Below are positions 14,880 through 22,702 of a DNA stretch of 30,348 nt, piece by piece. Each line of letters begins with the position of its first letter. The first letter of the stretch is position 1. The stretch spans positions 1 to 30,348 of IMG/VR virus record IMGVR_UViG_3300023177_000010; one strand, given 5' to 3'. The notes below the pieces were generated by a model. That model searched no databases. It worked only from the letters and a program-made list of their open reading frames with translations, and was not told the origin of the DNA. The DNA comes from a virus. The position numbers were made by a program, and so were the translations under genes.

Positions 14880-16459
14880 TGCCAACCGAATCCCGACATC
14901 CCGACGAGTTCTCGCAGTACACGAAGCTGCCGATGGAGAAAATCTTTCTCCCGTTTCAGCTCGACGTCATTCAAGACCGTCACATCGCCGACCTGATCCA
15001 AAAAGGCAGGCAGGAGGGTATTTCGTGGGCGCTCGCAGAGAAAGCGCGCGAAATCACCGGAATTGAGGGACGCTGGGACACGTTTGTCGGAACCAAGACC
15101 AAGCTCCTCGCCAAGCAGTTTATCCAGGACACAGCGGCATGGGCCAAGCTCTTCCGCCTCATCAAAAGCGTCCCGGACGCGATATACGAGGACGAGACCG
15201 TCACCGAAAACGCCGAGACGGGCGAAAAAGAGGCCGTCAGCACCTACCACGTCAAATTCCCGAACCGGCGCGAAGTGACTGCGCTTTCGAGCAACCCGGA
15301 CGCCTGGCGCGGATGGCGCGGGTATAAAATCGCCGACGAGTTCGCTCTGCACAAGCAGCAGGCGGACGTGCTCGACGCGCTCTTGCCGAGCCGCATGTGG
15401 CGTCAGCCGATCACGATCTGCTCGACGCACAAAGGTAAAACCTCCGAGTTCAACAAGCTCATCATCAAGTACAAAAAGGGCTTGCTCGGCGACGACTGGA
15501 ACCTCCATACTATCCCGATCACTCGGGCGGTCGATGAGGGAATGCTCGAAAAGATTTATAAAAAGCCGTTCAGCGCCGAAGAGCGGGCTGAGTGGTTGCG
15601 CCAGAAAGAGCAGGAGGAGGGTATCCGGCGTTGGAATCAGGAGTACATGTGCATCCCGGAGGATGAGGAAGGCAGCTTCTTCATCTACGACCAGATCGTG
15701 CAGTGCGAGTACGACGACGCCCTGTGGTTCCCGTTCGATGGCGTCAAGAAGTTCAAAGGCAGCGGCGAAGAGCAGGAGGCGCTCGCGTACTTCCGCAAGG
15801 TCGCGCAGCACGCCCACCAGCACGCCGTCGGAGAGCTATACATCGGCGAGGACGTGGGCCGCGATGTCAACTACACCGTCATCTGCCTGCTCGAAAATCT
15901 CGCAGGAATCCGCTTCGTCCGCGCCATCGTGGCGCTTGACGGGATGCGCTTCCAGGTGCAGCAGGACTGCGTGAGCGAGTGGATCAAGCTTCCGAAGCAC
16001 CGCCGGACGTGCATCGATAATCGCGGCATCGGTCGCGAGACCTCGGAGCGCCTGCAAGAGCGCCACGGCTCCTACGCCGTCGAGCGCATTGACGCGAGCC
16101 TCAAGCTCAAAGAGATTTTCGCCTATGCCGTGCTGCGGCTGATGCTCGACAAGATGCTCCGCTACCCTGCAGACGACACGATCCGCGACGACTTCCACTC
16201 GATCCGCAAAGAGAAAACCGACGCCGGGAACATCAGGTATGTCGCCGGAAAGAACGAAACCGACGAGAACAGTCACGGCGACTTTTACACTGCCATCGCG
16301 CTCGCTGTCCACGCCGCAGAAGGCGCGACAGGGAGCATGGACGACATCATCGAGCAGACGAATCGACCGCTCCCGCAGGAGCAGCCGAGCGGCTTGCTCT
16401 CCGCGCTCGGCAGCCTCGCGGGCGACATCATCAACAGCTTTAGCCAGTACCGCCAATGA
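14879..16459 (+). CDS. Large terminase subunit (Mu gp28-like)
   Basis: This 526-residue packaging motor has an N-terminal ATPase. LPFQLDVIQD is followed by the atypical Walker A of this family (KGRQEGISWA, about residues 42-51) and a Walker B region KIADEFAL (about 150-157). The C-terminal nuclease is RNase H-like, with the first catalytic aspartate in YIGEDVGRD (about 321-329) and a second acidic patch in RRTCIDNRGIGRETSE. The order small terminase, large terminase, portal with 1-4 base overlaps is the Mu gp27-gp28-gp29 arrangement. In Mu-like phages headful packaging starts at the integrated left end. Confidence 0.9.
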   Translation: MPTESRHPDEFSQYTKLPMEKIFLPFQLDVIQDRHIADLIQKGRQEGISWALAEKAREITGIEGRWDTFVGTKTKLLAKQFIQDTAAWAKLFRLIKSVPDAIYEDETVTENAETGEKEAVSTYHVKFPNRREVTALSSNPDAWRGWRGYKIADEFALHKQQADVLDALLPSRMWRQPITICSTHKGKTSEFNKLIIKYKKGLLGDDWNLHTIPITRAVDEGMLEKIYKKPFSAEERAEWLRQKEQEEGIRRWNQEYMCIPEDEEGSFFIYDQIVQCEYDDALWFPFDGVKKFKGSGEEQEALAYFRKVAQHAHQHAVGELYIGEDVGRDVNYTVICLLENLAGIRFVRAIVALDGMRFQVQQDCVSEWIKLPKHRRTCIDNRGIGRETSERLQERHGSYAVERIDASLKLKEIFAYAVLRLMLDKMLRYPADDTIRDDFHSIRKEKTDAGNIRYVAGKNETDENSHGDFYTAIALAVHAAEGATGSMDDIIEQTNRPLPQEQPSGLLSALGSLAGDIINSFSQYRQ

Positions 16460-17766
16460 TCCTCGATAAAAACGGGAACCCGATCCTCTCCACGCTTCCG
16501 GGCGCGAGCGAAATCGCCACGAGGCAGCTCGTCGAGGGGCTGATGAATGCCACGGCGCAGCTCACCAATCCGAGCAAAACGCTCACGACCATCTCGAAGG
16601 CAATCACCGCTTTCGACCAGGTGCGCCGCCAGCCGGACGTGGCCGCCGCGTCGCTGAACTACAAGTCGGGCATCGCTGCGCTGATCCCCGACCTGAGCCA
16701 GAGCACCACGCAGGGCGCGCGCGCCGAGTTTCTGCAAGGCGTGCTCAACACGCTCGACCTGCCGCGCATCATCGGCGGCATCGTCTCGGCGCGGGAGTAC
16801 GGGTACGCCGTGCTCGAAGTGGTGTGGGGCAAGGTGGATAAATGGATACTGCCGATCCGAATTGAGGAAAAGCCGCGCGAATGGTTCTTTTTCGACCAGG
16901 GCAACCGGCTCCGCCTGCGCAAGCAGGGCGTCGCCGATGGAGTACTTTGCGGTGGCGACGACCCGGAGAGCGAGTACCCGCGCAGCTTCCTGCTCATTCA
17001 GCACGAGGCGAGCTACCTCAACCCCTACGGCGTCGGCCTGCTCGACACGCTCTACTGGTACGTCATGGGGTTGTACTCGAATTTCGAGTGGCTCCTGCGC
17101 TTCATCGAGCGCTTCGGCCACGACTTCATCATTGGAAAGGTGCCGTCGAGCGCCGACCAGAAATTCCAGGATGCGACGCTTTCCGCCTTGATGGTGCTGC
17201 GCAACCGTGCCGCCGCCGTTTTCAAGGAGGGGACGCAGATCGAGTTCGTTGAGAACAAAGGCCGCAGCTCATCGAGCGACACCTACATCGCCTTTGAGAA
17301 GCTCGTCGTCGGCAAGATCAACAAACTTTATCTCGGAACCGAACTCCTCGACAAGAACGACGCTTCGGGCGCGCGTGCCAGCTCGCAGACCGGCGCGGAC
17401 ATCCGCGACGACGCGCTCGCGGTCGGTAAATCGCTCGTCGAGCACGGCTTCAACACGATCCTGCGCTGGATCAGCGAGGTCAACACCTTGCCCGGCAGCG
17501 ACGCGGAGGTGATCCGCTTTGTGCTCACCAAGCCTGCTGAGACGACCAAAGAGCAGGCAGAGATCGATCAAATCTACGCGACGGCTGGCGACTTCACCAT
17601 CTCCGAGCAGCTCCTGCTTCGGCGCGGCTACGAAAAGGACGACTTTATCCCGAAGCAACCCGTCACCAACGCGACCGGCACGGGCTTTGCGGCCACGTCA
17701 AGCGGCTACGGGGAAGGGCTTGACGGGCTACTCAACGCAGTGGAGGCCGCAAAAAAAAAGCCCTGA
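16456..17766 (+). CDS. Portal protein (DUF935, Mu gp29-like)
   Basis: This is a 436-residue protein. The DUF935 signature is clear: a helical stem region (QVRRQPDVAAASLNYKSGIA), REYGYAVLEVVW, YGVGLLDTLYWYVMGLYSNF, WLLRFIERFGHDFIIGK and KLYLGTELLDKNDASGARAS. It forms the dodecameric portal through which DNA is packaged. The start overlaps the terminase stop by ATGA. The last codons run into nine A residues and then CCC TGA. This A-run is a potential -1 frameshift site that would join the portal to the MuF protein. Confidence 0.9.
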   Translation: MILDKNGNPILSTLPGASEIATRQLVEGLMNATAQLTNPSKTLTTISKAITAFDQVRRQPDVAAASLNYKSGIAALIPDLSQSTTQGARAEFLQGVLNTLDLPRIIGGIVSAREYGYAVLEVVWGKVDKWILPIRIEEKPREWFFFDQGNRLRLRKQGVADGVLCGGDDPESEYPRSFLLIQHEASYLNPYGVGLLDTLYWYVMGLYSNFEWLLRFIERFGHDFIIGKVPSSADQKFQDATLSALMVLRNRAAAVFKEGTQIEFVENKGRSSSSDTYIAFEKLVVGKINKLYLGTELLDKNDASGARASSQTGADIRDDALAVGKSLVEHGFNTILRWISEVNTLPGSDAEVIRFVLTKPAETTKEQAEIDQIYATAGDFTISEQLLLRRGYEKDDFIPKQPVTNATGTGFAATSSGYGEGLDGLLNAVEAAKKKP

Positions 17767-17793
17767 CGGCGAGCGCTGAAGAGCTGCTCGCCG
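17741..17793 (+). promoter_or_regulatory. Probable dnaX-like -1 frameshift signal joining portal and MuF
   Basis: There are three elements in the dnaX order. An SD-like TGGAGG (17741-17746) lies 7 nt before heptamer A AAA AAG (17754-17760, in phase with portal codons AAA AAA AAG). A strong stem-loop starts 6 nt downstream: 17767-17774 pairs with 17786-17793, with an inner gct/agc stem and GAAG loop. The -1 frame enters directly into the MuF reading frame. Confidence 0.65.
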
Positions 17794-18635
17794 CCGCCCC
17801 CGATCCGGATTTTATCGACGCCTGGAGCACGACCCTTGAACAGGCCTTGAACGCCGAGTGGCGCAAAGGCTACGCCGACAAAGCCGCAGAGATGGCGGAC
17901 ATCGAGCGCGAGGAGGCGAGTCAGGGATTCGCCGCCGATCCGGAGCTGAAAATTCCGACAAGCTGGGGCAACGCGGACGCCGCCAAGTTCCACAAATTCA
18001 AAGGTTTCGTTTCAGCGCTCATCACCGATCAGGAGCTTGCCGACGAAGTGAGCGCAAGCCTCACGGACACGCTGGCGCAGGGCATAGGCTTCCAGAAGTG
18101 GAAAAAGACGCTCGACAAGACCTTCGACCGCCTCGGCTACACCAAGCTGTCGAACTTCCATGCCGAGACGATCTTCCGCACCGAAACGAGCATGGCATAC
18201 GGGGCCGGGAGCTATGCCAAGCAGGCCGAAATGGCAGACAGCTTTCCGTACTGGGAGTACAGCACGGCGCACGACGAGCGTGTTCGCGACAGCCACCGCG
18301 TGCTCGACGGCAAAATCTTCCCGGCGACGAACCGGGAGTTTTACCCGCCGCTCGGCTTCCGGTGCCGATGCCGCGCGATTTCGGTCAGCGCCCGACGCGC
18401 CAAGCGCCTCGGCATCACCGGGCCGAGCAAGATCACGCCGGAGATGCGCGCCAACCTCGGGAACGCCGAGTTCCTCGGCAACAAGATCAAGAGCTTTGAG
18501 GACTACCTGACCGAGCAGCTCAAAACCCTCAGCCCCGACCGCGTCGCGATGATCACCGATAAGCTCGCGGAGCTGCTGAAATCGAAACCTGAACCGATAA
18601 CGCCAACAAACCAAACAGGAGGAACAACGCCATGA
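17760..18635 (+). CDS. MuF minor head protein (Mu gp30-like), probably made by frameshift from the portal
   Basis: The C-terminal half carries the Mu F-like head morphogenesis domain: FHAETIFRTETSMAYGAGSY, DERVRDSHRVLDG and the family-typical PPLGFRCRCRA. The frame is open from 17724 but has no ATG until 17892. The first common alternative start is TTG at 17847 without a ribosome site. The peptide before it (SAEELLAAAPDPDFIDAWST) reads like genuine protein. I therefore place its beginning at the -1 slip point (17760), giving 291 residues fused to the portal (about 726 in all). MuF proteins act in head morphogenesis and may be injected. If no frameshift occurs, the protein starts at 17847 or 17892. 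Confidence 0.75.
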   Translation, partial: ALTASAEELLAAAPDPDFIDAWSTTLEQALNAEWRKGYADKAAEMADIEREEASQGFAADPELKIPTSWGNADAAKFHKFKGFVSALITDQELADEVSASLTDTLAQGIGFQKWKKTLDKTFDRLGYTKLSNFHAETIFRTETSMAYGAGSYAKQAEMADSFPYWEYSTAHDERVRDSHRVLDGKIFPATNREFYPPLGFRCRCRAISVSARRAKRLGITGPSKITPEMRANLGNAEFLGNKIKSFEDYLTEQLKTLSPDRVAMITDKLAELLKSKPEPITPTNQTGGTTP

Positions 18636-18853
18636 GACACTGCGATCTTTGCGGCACCGTCGAAGCTGACAGCAACCGCGCCACACATCTGACGCTATGC
18701 AAGATCACCGGTACCAGCGAAGTGCTTTTTGTCTGCGCCGACTGCCTGCGCGACATCTTCACCGCGCCAAAAACCTGCGGCGAGTGCAAACTTTTCCCCG
18801 GTGGCTGCGACGGCTACGTCCACCCCAACAACCCCGCACCATGCGGCAAATGA
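18632..18853 (+). CDS. Small Cys-rich, probably zinc-binding protein
   Basis: This 73-residue protein has a strong ggagg site before the ATG, which overlaps the MuF stop. Cysteines come in pairs, CDLC (4-7), CADC (35-38), CGEC (49-52), plus single Cys residues, suggesting two zinc sites. The family was not recognised. It sits inside the head operon between MuF and gpG, where Com-like zinc-finger proteins are found in Mu relatives, but a regulatory role is only a guess. Confidence 0.6.
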   Translation: MRHCDLCGTVEADSNRATHLTLCKITGTSEVLFVCADCLRDIFTAPKTCGECKLFPGGCDGYVHPNNPAPCGK

Positions 18854-18866
18854 CGAGGGATAAACT

Positions 18867-19073
18867 ATGTACACGCCACACCTTCCCGATACCGGTCGGC
18901 TTTCGATCCCTATCGCGGCACATCGGCCCGACGATGGTTATGCCCTGATCTTCTGCTCGCGCGGCACGACGTACTGCTTCCGCGACGACCTCGCGCGTAA
19001 GCTGACCAAAAAAGGCTGGAGCCTTGCGCCAGAGCCGACGAATGATATCCAAAAGGACGATCTCCCTTTTTAA
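18867..19073 (+). CDS. Small hypothetical protein
   Basis: This 68-residue product is preceded by gaggg eight bases before the ATG. The C-terminal half (GWSLAPEPTNDIQKDDLPF) follows a strand-helix beginning (GYALIFCSRGTTYCFRDDLA). No family was recognised. The 95 bases after it (19074-19168) show no gene; they are AT-rich with caaac repeats. Confidence 0.5.
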   Translation: MYTPHLPDTGRLSIPIAAHRPDDGYALIFCSRGTTYCFRDDLARKLTKKGWSLAPEPTNDIQKDDLPF

Positions 19074-19168
19074 CAATCAAACAACCGTCAAACAAATAAA
19101 ACGCGGCAACGCAACTGCTTAGGTATAACAAAACCCGTAACATCCTCCACGCGACTAAATAAAACCCC

Positions 19169-19909
19169 ATGACCCCCAAACTCTACACCCGCCGCGACAC
19201 GCCGACGCCGCGCACAACAATCATCTCCTCGCGCCTGATGGTGCTCCGGCAGCATGAGGAGCAGATGCAGATGCTCCTGCACAGAAAGCCGCAGACCGCT
19301 GCCCGCGTGGCGCAGGCCACCGAGGAGGCTCGCAAGCTCATCCGCGTGGCGACCACCGAGGAGATCGGCGCGGCGATCCGCGAGGTCGAGGATAGCTTCG
19401 GGCGCTATTATCTGCATGTCACGCAATCAGGGAAAAAGCCAGTCAATCCAGCTGACGAGATTTTCGACCTGCTCAAAAGCCTTCGCATCACCGCCGGTGA
19501 GCTGGAGGAGTGGACGCGGACGGTCAAAAAGACCAGCTTTCCACTCGGCACCGGCCACGCTTGGCAGCCGCTACCGAACCTGCCGGAAGCCAACACCATC
19601 GTCAACCGCGTGCTTGCGGACATTAAGCCAGAAAAAGCGCAGGCATCGGCCTATCTCGCTGTCAAAATCACGCCTCTGACCGATGCGGAGATCATGGAGG
19701 CCATCGCCCTCGACTTTTTCGACGATCTCCCGCAGTCCGGGAAAATCGAGGCGTGGCGCATGATCCCGCCGCCCGTGCAAAAAGCGATCCGCCTGCGCAT
19801 CGGCACCGACGCCACGCCGGACGCAAAGTGGGCCGCCGTCCGCGACTATCACCTCGAAACCATCCGCCTCGCCGCCGCCGAGGCCAACGCCAAACGGCAA
19901 GCATCATGA
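19169..19909 (+). CDS. Hypothetical head-module protein
   Basis: This 246-residue, mostly helical protein was not recognised. The ATG has no clear Shine-Dalgarno; a later start at 19238 (MVLRQHEEQM) is possible. Features include a charged helix (QHEEQMQMLLHRKPQTAARV), VEDSFGRYYLHV in the middle, and an Ala/Glu-rich C-terminal helix. Its ATGA overlap with the gpG-like gene shows they are co-translated. No lysozyme or nuclease motif was found. Confidence 0.55.
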   Translation: MTPKLYTRRDTPTPRTTIISSRLMVLRQHEEQMQMLLHRKPQTAARVAQATEEARKLIRVATTEEIGAAIREVEDSFGRYYLHVTQSGKKPVNPADEIFDLLKSLRITAGELEEWTRTVKKTSFPLGTGHAWQPLPNLPEANTIVNRVLADIKPEKAQASAYLAVKITPLTDAEIMEAIALDFFDDLPQSGKIEAWRMIPPPVQKAIRLRIGTDATPDAKWAAVRDYHLETIRLAAAEANAKRQAS

Positions 19910-20370
19910 GCGCCACACCGGACTTCATCCACCTCACCTTTCGCGGCCTGCGCGAAGCCGTCAAGTATGTCGAGGACTACCCGAAGCGCGTCCAGCGCGC
20001 CCTCAAAGACCCGGCCACGCTCCGCGAAGTCGGCCAGGTGCTCGTCAGCGACTCCGTGCGGCACTTCGGCGAGGGCGGAAAGCCGAAATGGGCACCGCTC
20101 AAAGCCAGCACCATCGCGGCCAAGCTGAAACGCTACAAAAAGGCGTCAGCGCCGATGGTCGCCACCGGCCAGCTCCGCCAGAGCCTCGATTACGACGTCA
20201 AAAGCGGCGCGCTCTACCTCACCAGCGCGGCACATCTCAAGTATCACCAGTGGCCGGACGGGCGATCCGGTAAACTCCCGATGCGCCCCGTCTTGCCGAA
20301 CGACCTTTCGCAGTGGCCGGAGACCGAGCAGGAGGTCAAGGAGATAGTCATCGAGCGCCTACCGAAGTAG
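19906..20370 (+). CDS. Phage virion morphogenesis protein (Mu gpG-like)
   Basis: This 154-residue protein matches the family's typical length and pattern: a helix VKYVEDYPKRVQRALKD, LVSDSVRHFGEGGKPKWAPL, a KKASAPMVATGQLRQSLDY segment and LKYHQWPDG near the end. The motif of a short Trp-Xaa-Pro-Leu turn followed by LxATGxLxxS is characteristic of the family, which acts in tail completion or head-tail joining. The start at 19906 overlaps the previous stop by ATGA. Confidence 0.85.
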   Translation: MSATPDFIHLTFRGLREAVKYVEDYPKRVQRALKDPATLREVGQVLVSDSVRHFGEGGKPKWAPLKASTIAAKLKRYKKASAPMVATGQLRQSLDYDVKSGALYLTSAAHLKYHQWPDGRSGKLPMRPVLPNDLSQWPETEQEVKEIVIERLPK

Positions 20371-20436
20371 CCTGTTTTGGAAAAGTCGCCGCATTTACTT
20401 TAATTGTACCATATCCAAGCATCAGACCAAACGGAT

Positions 20437-20880
20437 ATGCCCAGAATCGCGACCGAAAACGAGTTTCTGAGTTGGATCGCAAAACACCACGGGAAAACGA
20501 AGGCGATGGCCTTCTGGGAGCGGTTTTCCGGCGAACCGAATCTGTATATCCCGAAATACCGCGAACAATCACTCGACCAGCTCGACCTCTTTACATCAAA
20601 CCCCCTGCAAGCCCTCCCCGGCGAGGCGCTGCAATGGATCGCCGCGCACATCAGCCACGAGGCCGCGCTCGATTTCTGGCGAGCTTTTGATAAGCTCCCC
20701 ACCTACATCCCGGTCTATCGCCCGGAAATCGACCCGCTCACCGATCGCATTGCCGAGCTTGACCTGCAAGGCCTGAGCACCCGCGAAATCGCCCGCGCCA
20801 CCGGCACGCACATCCGCGTCGTCCAGGGCAGGCTCTCCGGGAAAACCAAGCGCAAGCAACACCTCCGACTCCCAGCGTAA
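20437..20880 (+). CDS. Mor-like transcription activator with duplicated N-terminal unit
   Basis: This is a 147-residue protein. The C-terminus (about 107-133) is a helix-turn-helix (LSTREIARATGTHIRVVQGR). It is preceded by the strand motif YIP followed by charged residues, as in the Mor/C activators of Mu-like phages. The YIP unit occurs twice: residues 11-42 (LSWIA...FWERF...LYIPKYR) and 65-95 (LQWIA...FWRAF...TYIPVYR). It would activate middle or late promoters. Its place at the end of the + strand head operon rather than in the early operon is unusual. A Mor call is likely but not proven. Confidence 0.6.
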   Translation: MPRIATENEFLSWIAKHHGKTKAMAFWERFSGEPNLYIPKYREQSLDQLDLFTSNPLQALPGEALQWIAAHISHEAALDFWRAFDKLPTYIPVYRPEIDPLTDRIAELDLQGLSTREIARATGTHIRVVQGRLSGKTKRKQHLRLPA

Positions 20881-20884
20881 AAGC

Positions 20885-20913
20885 AAAAAGCCCGGCGATT
20901 AACCGGGCTTTTT
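20885..20913. terminator. Bidirectional terminator between convergent operons
   Basis: Perfect stem aaaaagcccgg / ccgggcttttt (20885-20895 with 20903-20913, 7-base loop), T-tracts on both strands. It lies between the + strand head operon and the end of the - strand early operon. Confidence 0.92.
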
Positions 20914-20935
20914 ACAGTTCTTGGACGATCTAAAA

Positions 20936-21331
20936 TCAGCGGATGAACTCCAGCTCGATCAACTGCCAGTTTCCCCGGTCAACCTGCAAAACTCTCCCCG
21001 CGTACTGCGTCCTGATTCTCACCCCGAACGGGTTCAGCGCCTCGACCCACGAGGTGATAAAATAGCGTTGTCCCTCCTTCCGGACAATCGTTCCGCGCTC
21101 ATCACGGTCGTAGGGGTTCGGAAACTCCGCCGAAGACGGCGACTTGAGCCGCCCTTTCACAAAACGCTGCATCATAAACAATGCATCAATCGAGTTGTCC
21201 TGATCATACACCGCGATAGCCTGCACCGCCTGCGGTTCATCTTTCGGTTTCTCGATGTTCGCCACCGCAATCACGCCCGCGACGCCCATCAACCCCCACA
21301 CCCACCAAGGCGTTTTATACGTTGCCGCCAT
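20936..21331 (-). CDS. Small membrane-anchored protein
   Basis: This 131-residue protein is the last gene of the early operon. The start at the second of two adjacent ATG codons (21331) gives the best distance from aggaggg; 21334 is the alternative. A single N-terminal hydrophobic segment (WWVWGLMGVAGVIAVA) is followed by a soluble domain with LKSPSSAEFPNPYD and strands ending YAGRVLQVDRGNWQLIELEF. A stretch like LKSPSSAEFP occurs in small lipoprotein/membrane proteins of unknown role in phages and bacteria. The function is not assigned. Confidence 0.6.
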   Translation of the reverse strand: MAATYKTPWWVWGLMGVAGVIAVANIEKPKDEPQAVQAIAVYDQDNSIDALFMMQRFVKGRLKSPSSAEFPNPYDRDERGTIVRKEGQRYFITSWVEALNPFGVRIRTQYAGRVLQVDRGNWQLIELEFIR

Positions 21332-21370
21332 CATCCCCTCCTGTTTTTTTGTGTTGTGATACCAGAGCCA

Positions 21371-21583
21371 CTACCGATCAACCCCGCTTTGCGCAAGGTC
21401 TCGCAGCTCTTCGCTAAGCAGAAGGAGCTGTTCAAGCGACAGGGACATCCTAAAATTTCCACTATCTGCGTCAGCTATAACAACTTCCGACCCAACTTTC
21501 CGGACAAAAAATATCTCGCGGAATTCGAGACTATCCAGCATTTGATATTTTTTCGGTGGCTGTGCGCACACCAGCTTAATCAA
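21371..21583 (-). CDS. Small early hypothetical protein
   Basis: This 70-residue product has a start overlapping the stop of the upstream small gene by ATGA. It alternates strands (FREIFFVRKVGSEVVIADA) with a Leu-rich C-terminal helix (LSLEQLLLLSEELRDLAQ). No family was recognised. It is part of a run of short early genes, typical of host-takeover or semi-essential early functions in Mu-like phages. Confidence 0.55.
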   Translation of the reverse strand: MIKLVCAQPPKKYQMLDSLEFREIFFVRKVGSEVVIADADSGNFRMSLSLEQLLLLSEELRDLAQSGVDR

Positions 21584-21768
21584 TGATGCCCATCATCCCC
21601 TCCATTATCAACCACCGGATACGTAACACGATTTGCGATAAGCACCGCAAGAGCATCAAGCTCATCGGGCGTGATGTTGCTACTATCGATGACGCAAAAA
21701 CCTCCATAAGATAAATCATAATAGCCGTGCGATTTATCAAGCACCGCGATAGCCTTATCGATAGTCAT
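21580..21768 (-). CDS. Small early hypothetical protein
   Basis: This 62-residue product is preceded by a strong aggaggg site. It is mostly a helical N-terminus (TIDKAIAVLDKSHGYYDL) and a second helix PDELDALAVLIANRV, ending in an Asp/His-rich tail. No family was recognised. It overlaps both neighbours. Confidence 0.6.
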   Translation of the reverse strand: MTIDKAIAVLDKSHGYYDLSYGGFCVIDSSNITPDELDALAVLIANRVTYPVVDNGGDDGHH

Positions 21769-21997
21769 CTCCCCTCCTGTTGAGAGTTATTGAAAATCCC
21801 TGCGCGGCTGAAGCACAAGTCTCACTCTCCGAACAAAACAAATGCACCAAACGACCAATGATACACACGCTCTCAGAGAGGCGCTGCATCCTCGCTTTCG
21901 CGATAGTCTTCGCCTCCTCAGCCGTCATCTCGCCACTCTCCAGGCGCTGCATCTCGCGCTTAAACTGAAAATAACGCCTGTGCGCTGCGTTCATCAT
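21755..21997 (-). CDS. Small early hypothetical protein
   Basis: This 80-residue product starts at 21997 (or at the adjacent ATG, 21994), after agggagggg. The N-terminal half is a basic helix (RRYFQFKREMQRLESGEMTA) followed by AKTIAKARMQRLSES, then a short Cys-containing segment. The pattern is of a small coiled-coil or nucleic-acid-associated protein. The family is unknown. Confidence 0.55.
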   Translation of the reverse strand: MMNAAHRRYFQFKREMQRLESGEMTAEEAKTIAKARMQRLSESVCIIGRLVHLFCSESETCASAAQGFSITLNRRGDDYR

Positions 21998-22046
21998 CCC
22001 CTCCCTGATTTTGAGTTGGAAAATCCTGTAAAACCAATGTACAAAA

Positions 22047-22493
22047 TCACCTCTTTTTCCCAGCCTCCTGCCGCGCCATCGCCTCCAGCGCGAGCTTGAT
22101 CTTGCCAACTTCCTCCTTCGTGATCCACTCAATCCGCGCAATCTCGAAGCGCTTGTGCAGCCACTCCTCGAACGCCGTGATCGCCTTCGCCCGCGTCGTC
22201 TGCCTGGTAACATTCAGCCAGAGCCCATCAAAAAGCATGTAGAGCTGCGAGCACGTCGCCCACTCCGCCGCCCGGCCATCAAGCCTGCAATACGGCTCCT
22301 TCGTCCACCGCGACCGCGACCGCACCGCAGGCTGCCCGGCCAGCTCGCGCAACCGCGCCACCGCCTCGCGATACTGCGCCGGCGACAACTCTTTGCTCGA
22401 CTCCACGCCCCACCCGGACAGAAAAGCCCGATACGCCCCCTCATCCATCCCCGCCCGGCTTTTCAGCACATGTATTTCAGAATAACTGCTCAT
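22047..22493 (-). CDS. GemA-like regulatory protein (Mu gp16, DUF1018)
   Basis: This 148-residue protein has the gp16/GemA family pattern: IHVLKSRAGMDEGAYRAFL near the N-terminus, ELSPAQYREAVARLRELAG, then the Trp-rich middle (AEWATCSQLYMLFDGLW) and a C-terminal LHKRFEIARIEWITKEEVGK segment. In Mu, GemA modulates host gene expression and DNA topology. The start at 22493 is chosen because its ATG overlaps the stop of the small Cys-rich gene upstream (ATGA). It is followed by the run of short early genes. Confidence 0.85.
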   Translation of the reverse strand: MSSYSEIHVLKSRAGMDEGAYRAFLSGWGVESSKELSPAQYREAVARLRELAGQPAVRSRSRWTKEPYCRLDGRAAEWATCSQLYMLFDGLWLNVTRQTTRAKAITAFEEWLHKRFEIARIEWITKEEVGKIKLALEAMARQEAGKKR

Positions 22494-22666
22494 GGTCGCT
22501 GTCTTTTGCACGTCTTTTTTTGCACCGGAAACCACAGGCCAAGCAGACAAAACCGGTAGATTTTGTCGCGGTACTCATCATAATCCCATTCATAGTATTT
22601 GCACTCACGGCAACACGCCGGAATATCTCGTGATCTTTCAGTATCCATCACCACGCATCGATCCAA
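22490..22666 (-). CDS. Small Cys-rich protein with TTG start
   Basis: This 58-residue frame was read directly from the sequence. The TTG start (22666) has aggggag six bases upstream; an in-frame ATG at 22648 is the alternative. The stop overlaps the GemA start as ATGA, strong evidence that it is translated. It contains ACCRECKYYEWDYDEYRDK, then FCLLGLW and a final KKTCKRQRP. The Cys-Cys-Xaa2-Cys ... Cys ... Cys spacing suggests one zinc site. The family is unknown. Confidence 0.65.
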   Translation of the reverse strand: MDRCVVMDTERSRDIPACCRECKYYEWDYDEYRDKIYRFCLLGLWFPVQKKTCKRQRP

Positions 22667-22684
22667 AATTAACTCCCCTGTTCC

Positions 22685-22702
22685 GCCCGGAAGCTGCCGG
22701 GC
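22685..22702. other. GC-rich hairpin in an intergenic gap
   Basis: A six-base stem gcccgg/ccgggc with a six-base loop lies in the 139-bp gap 22667-22805 between the AP2 gene and the small Cys-rich gene. There is no T-tract on the - strand, so it is not a standard terminator for the early operon. Nothing else was seen in the gap. Confidence 0.35.

Noticed and set aside
14549-15823. A 424-codon open frame on the - strand under the terminase genes
   Set aside because: Shadow of the small and large terminase genes, with no ribosome site and no recognisable motifs.
22685-22702. Hairpin as a terminator of the early operon
   Set aside because: No T-tract on the transcribed strand, and downstream genes (GemA and others) have no evident separate promoter.
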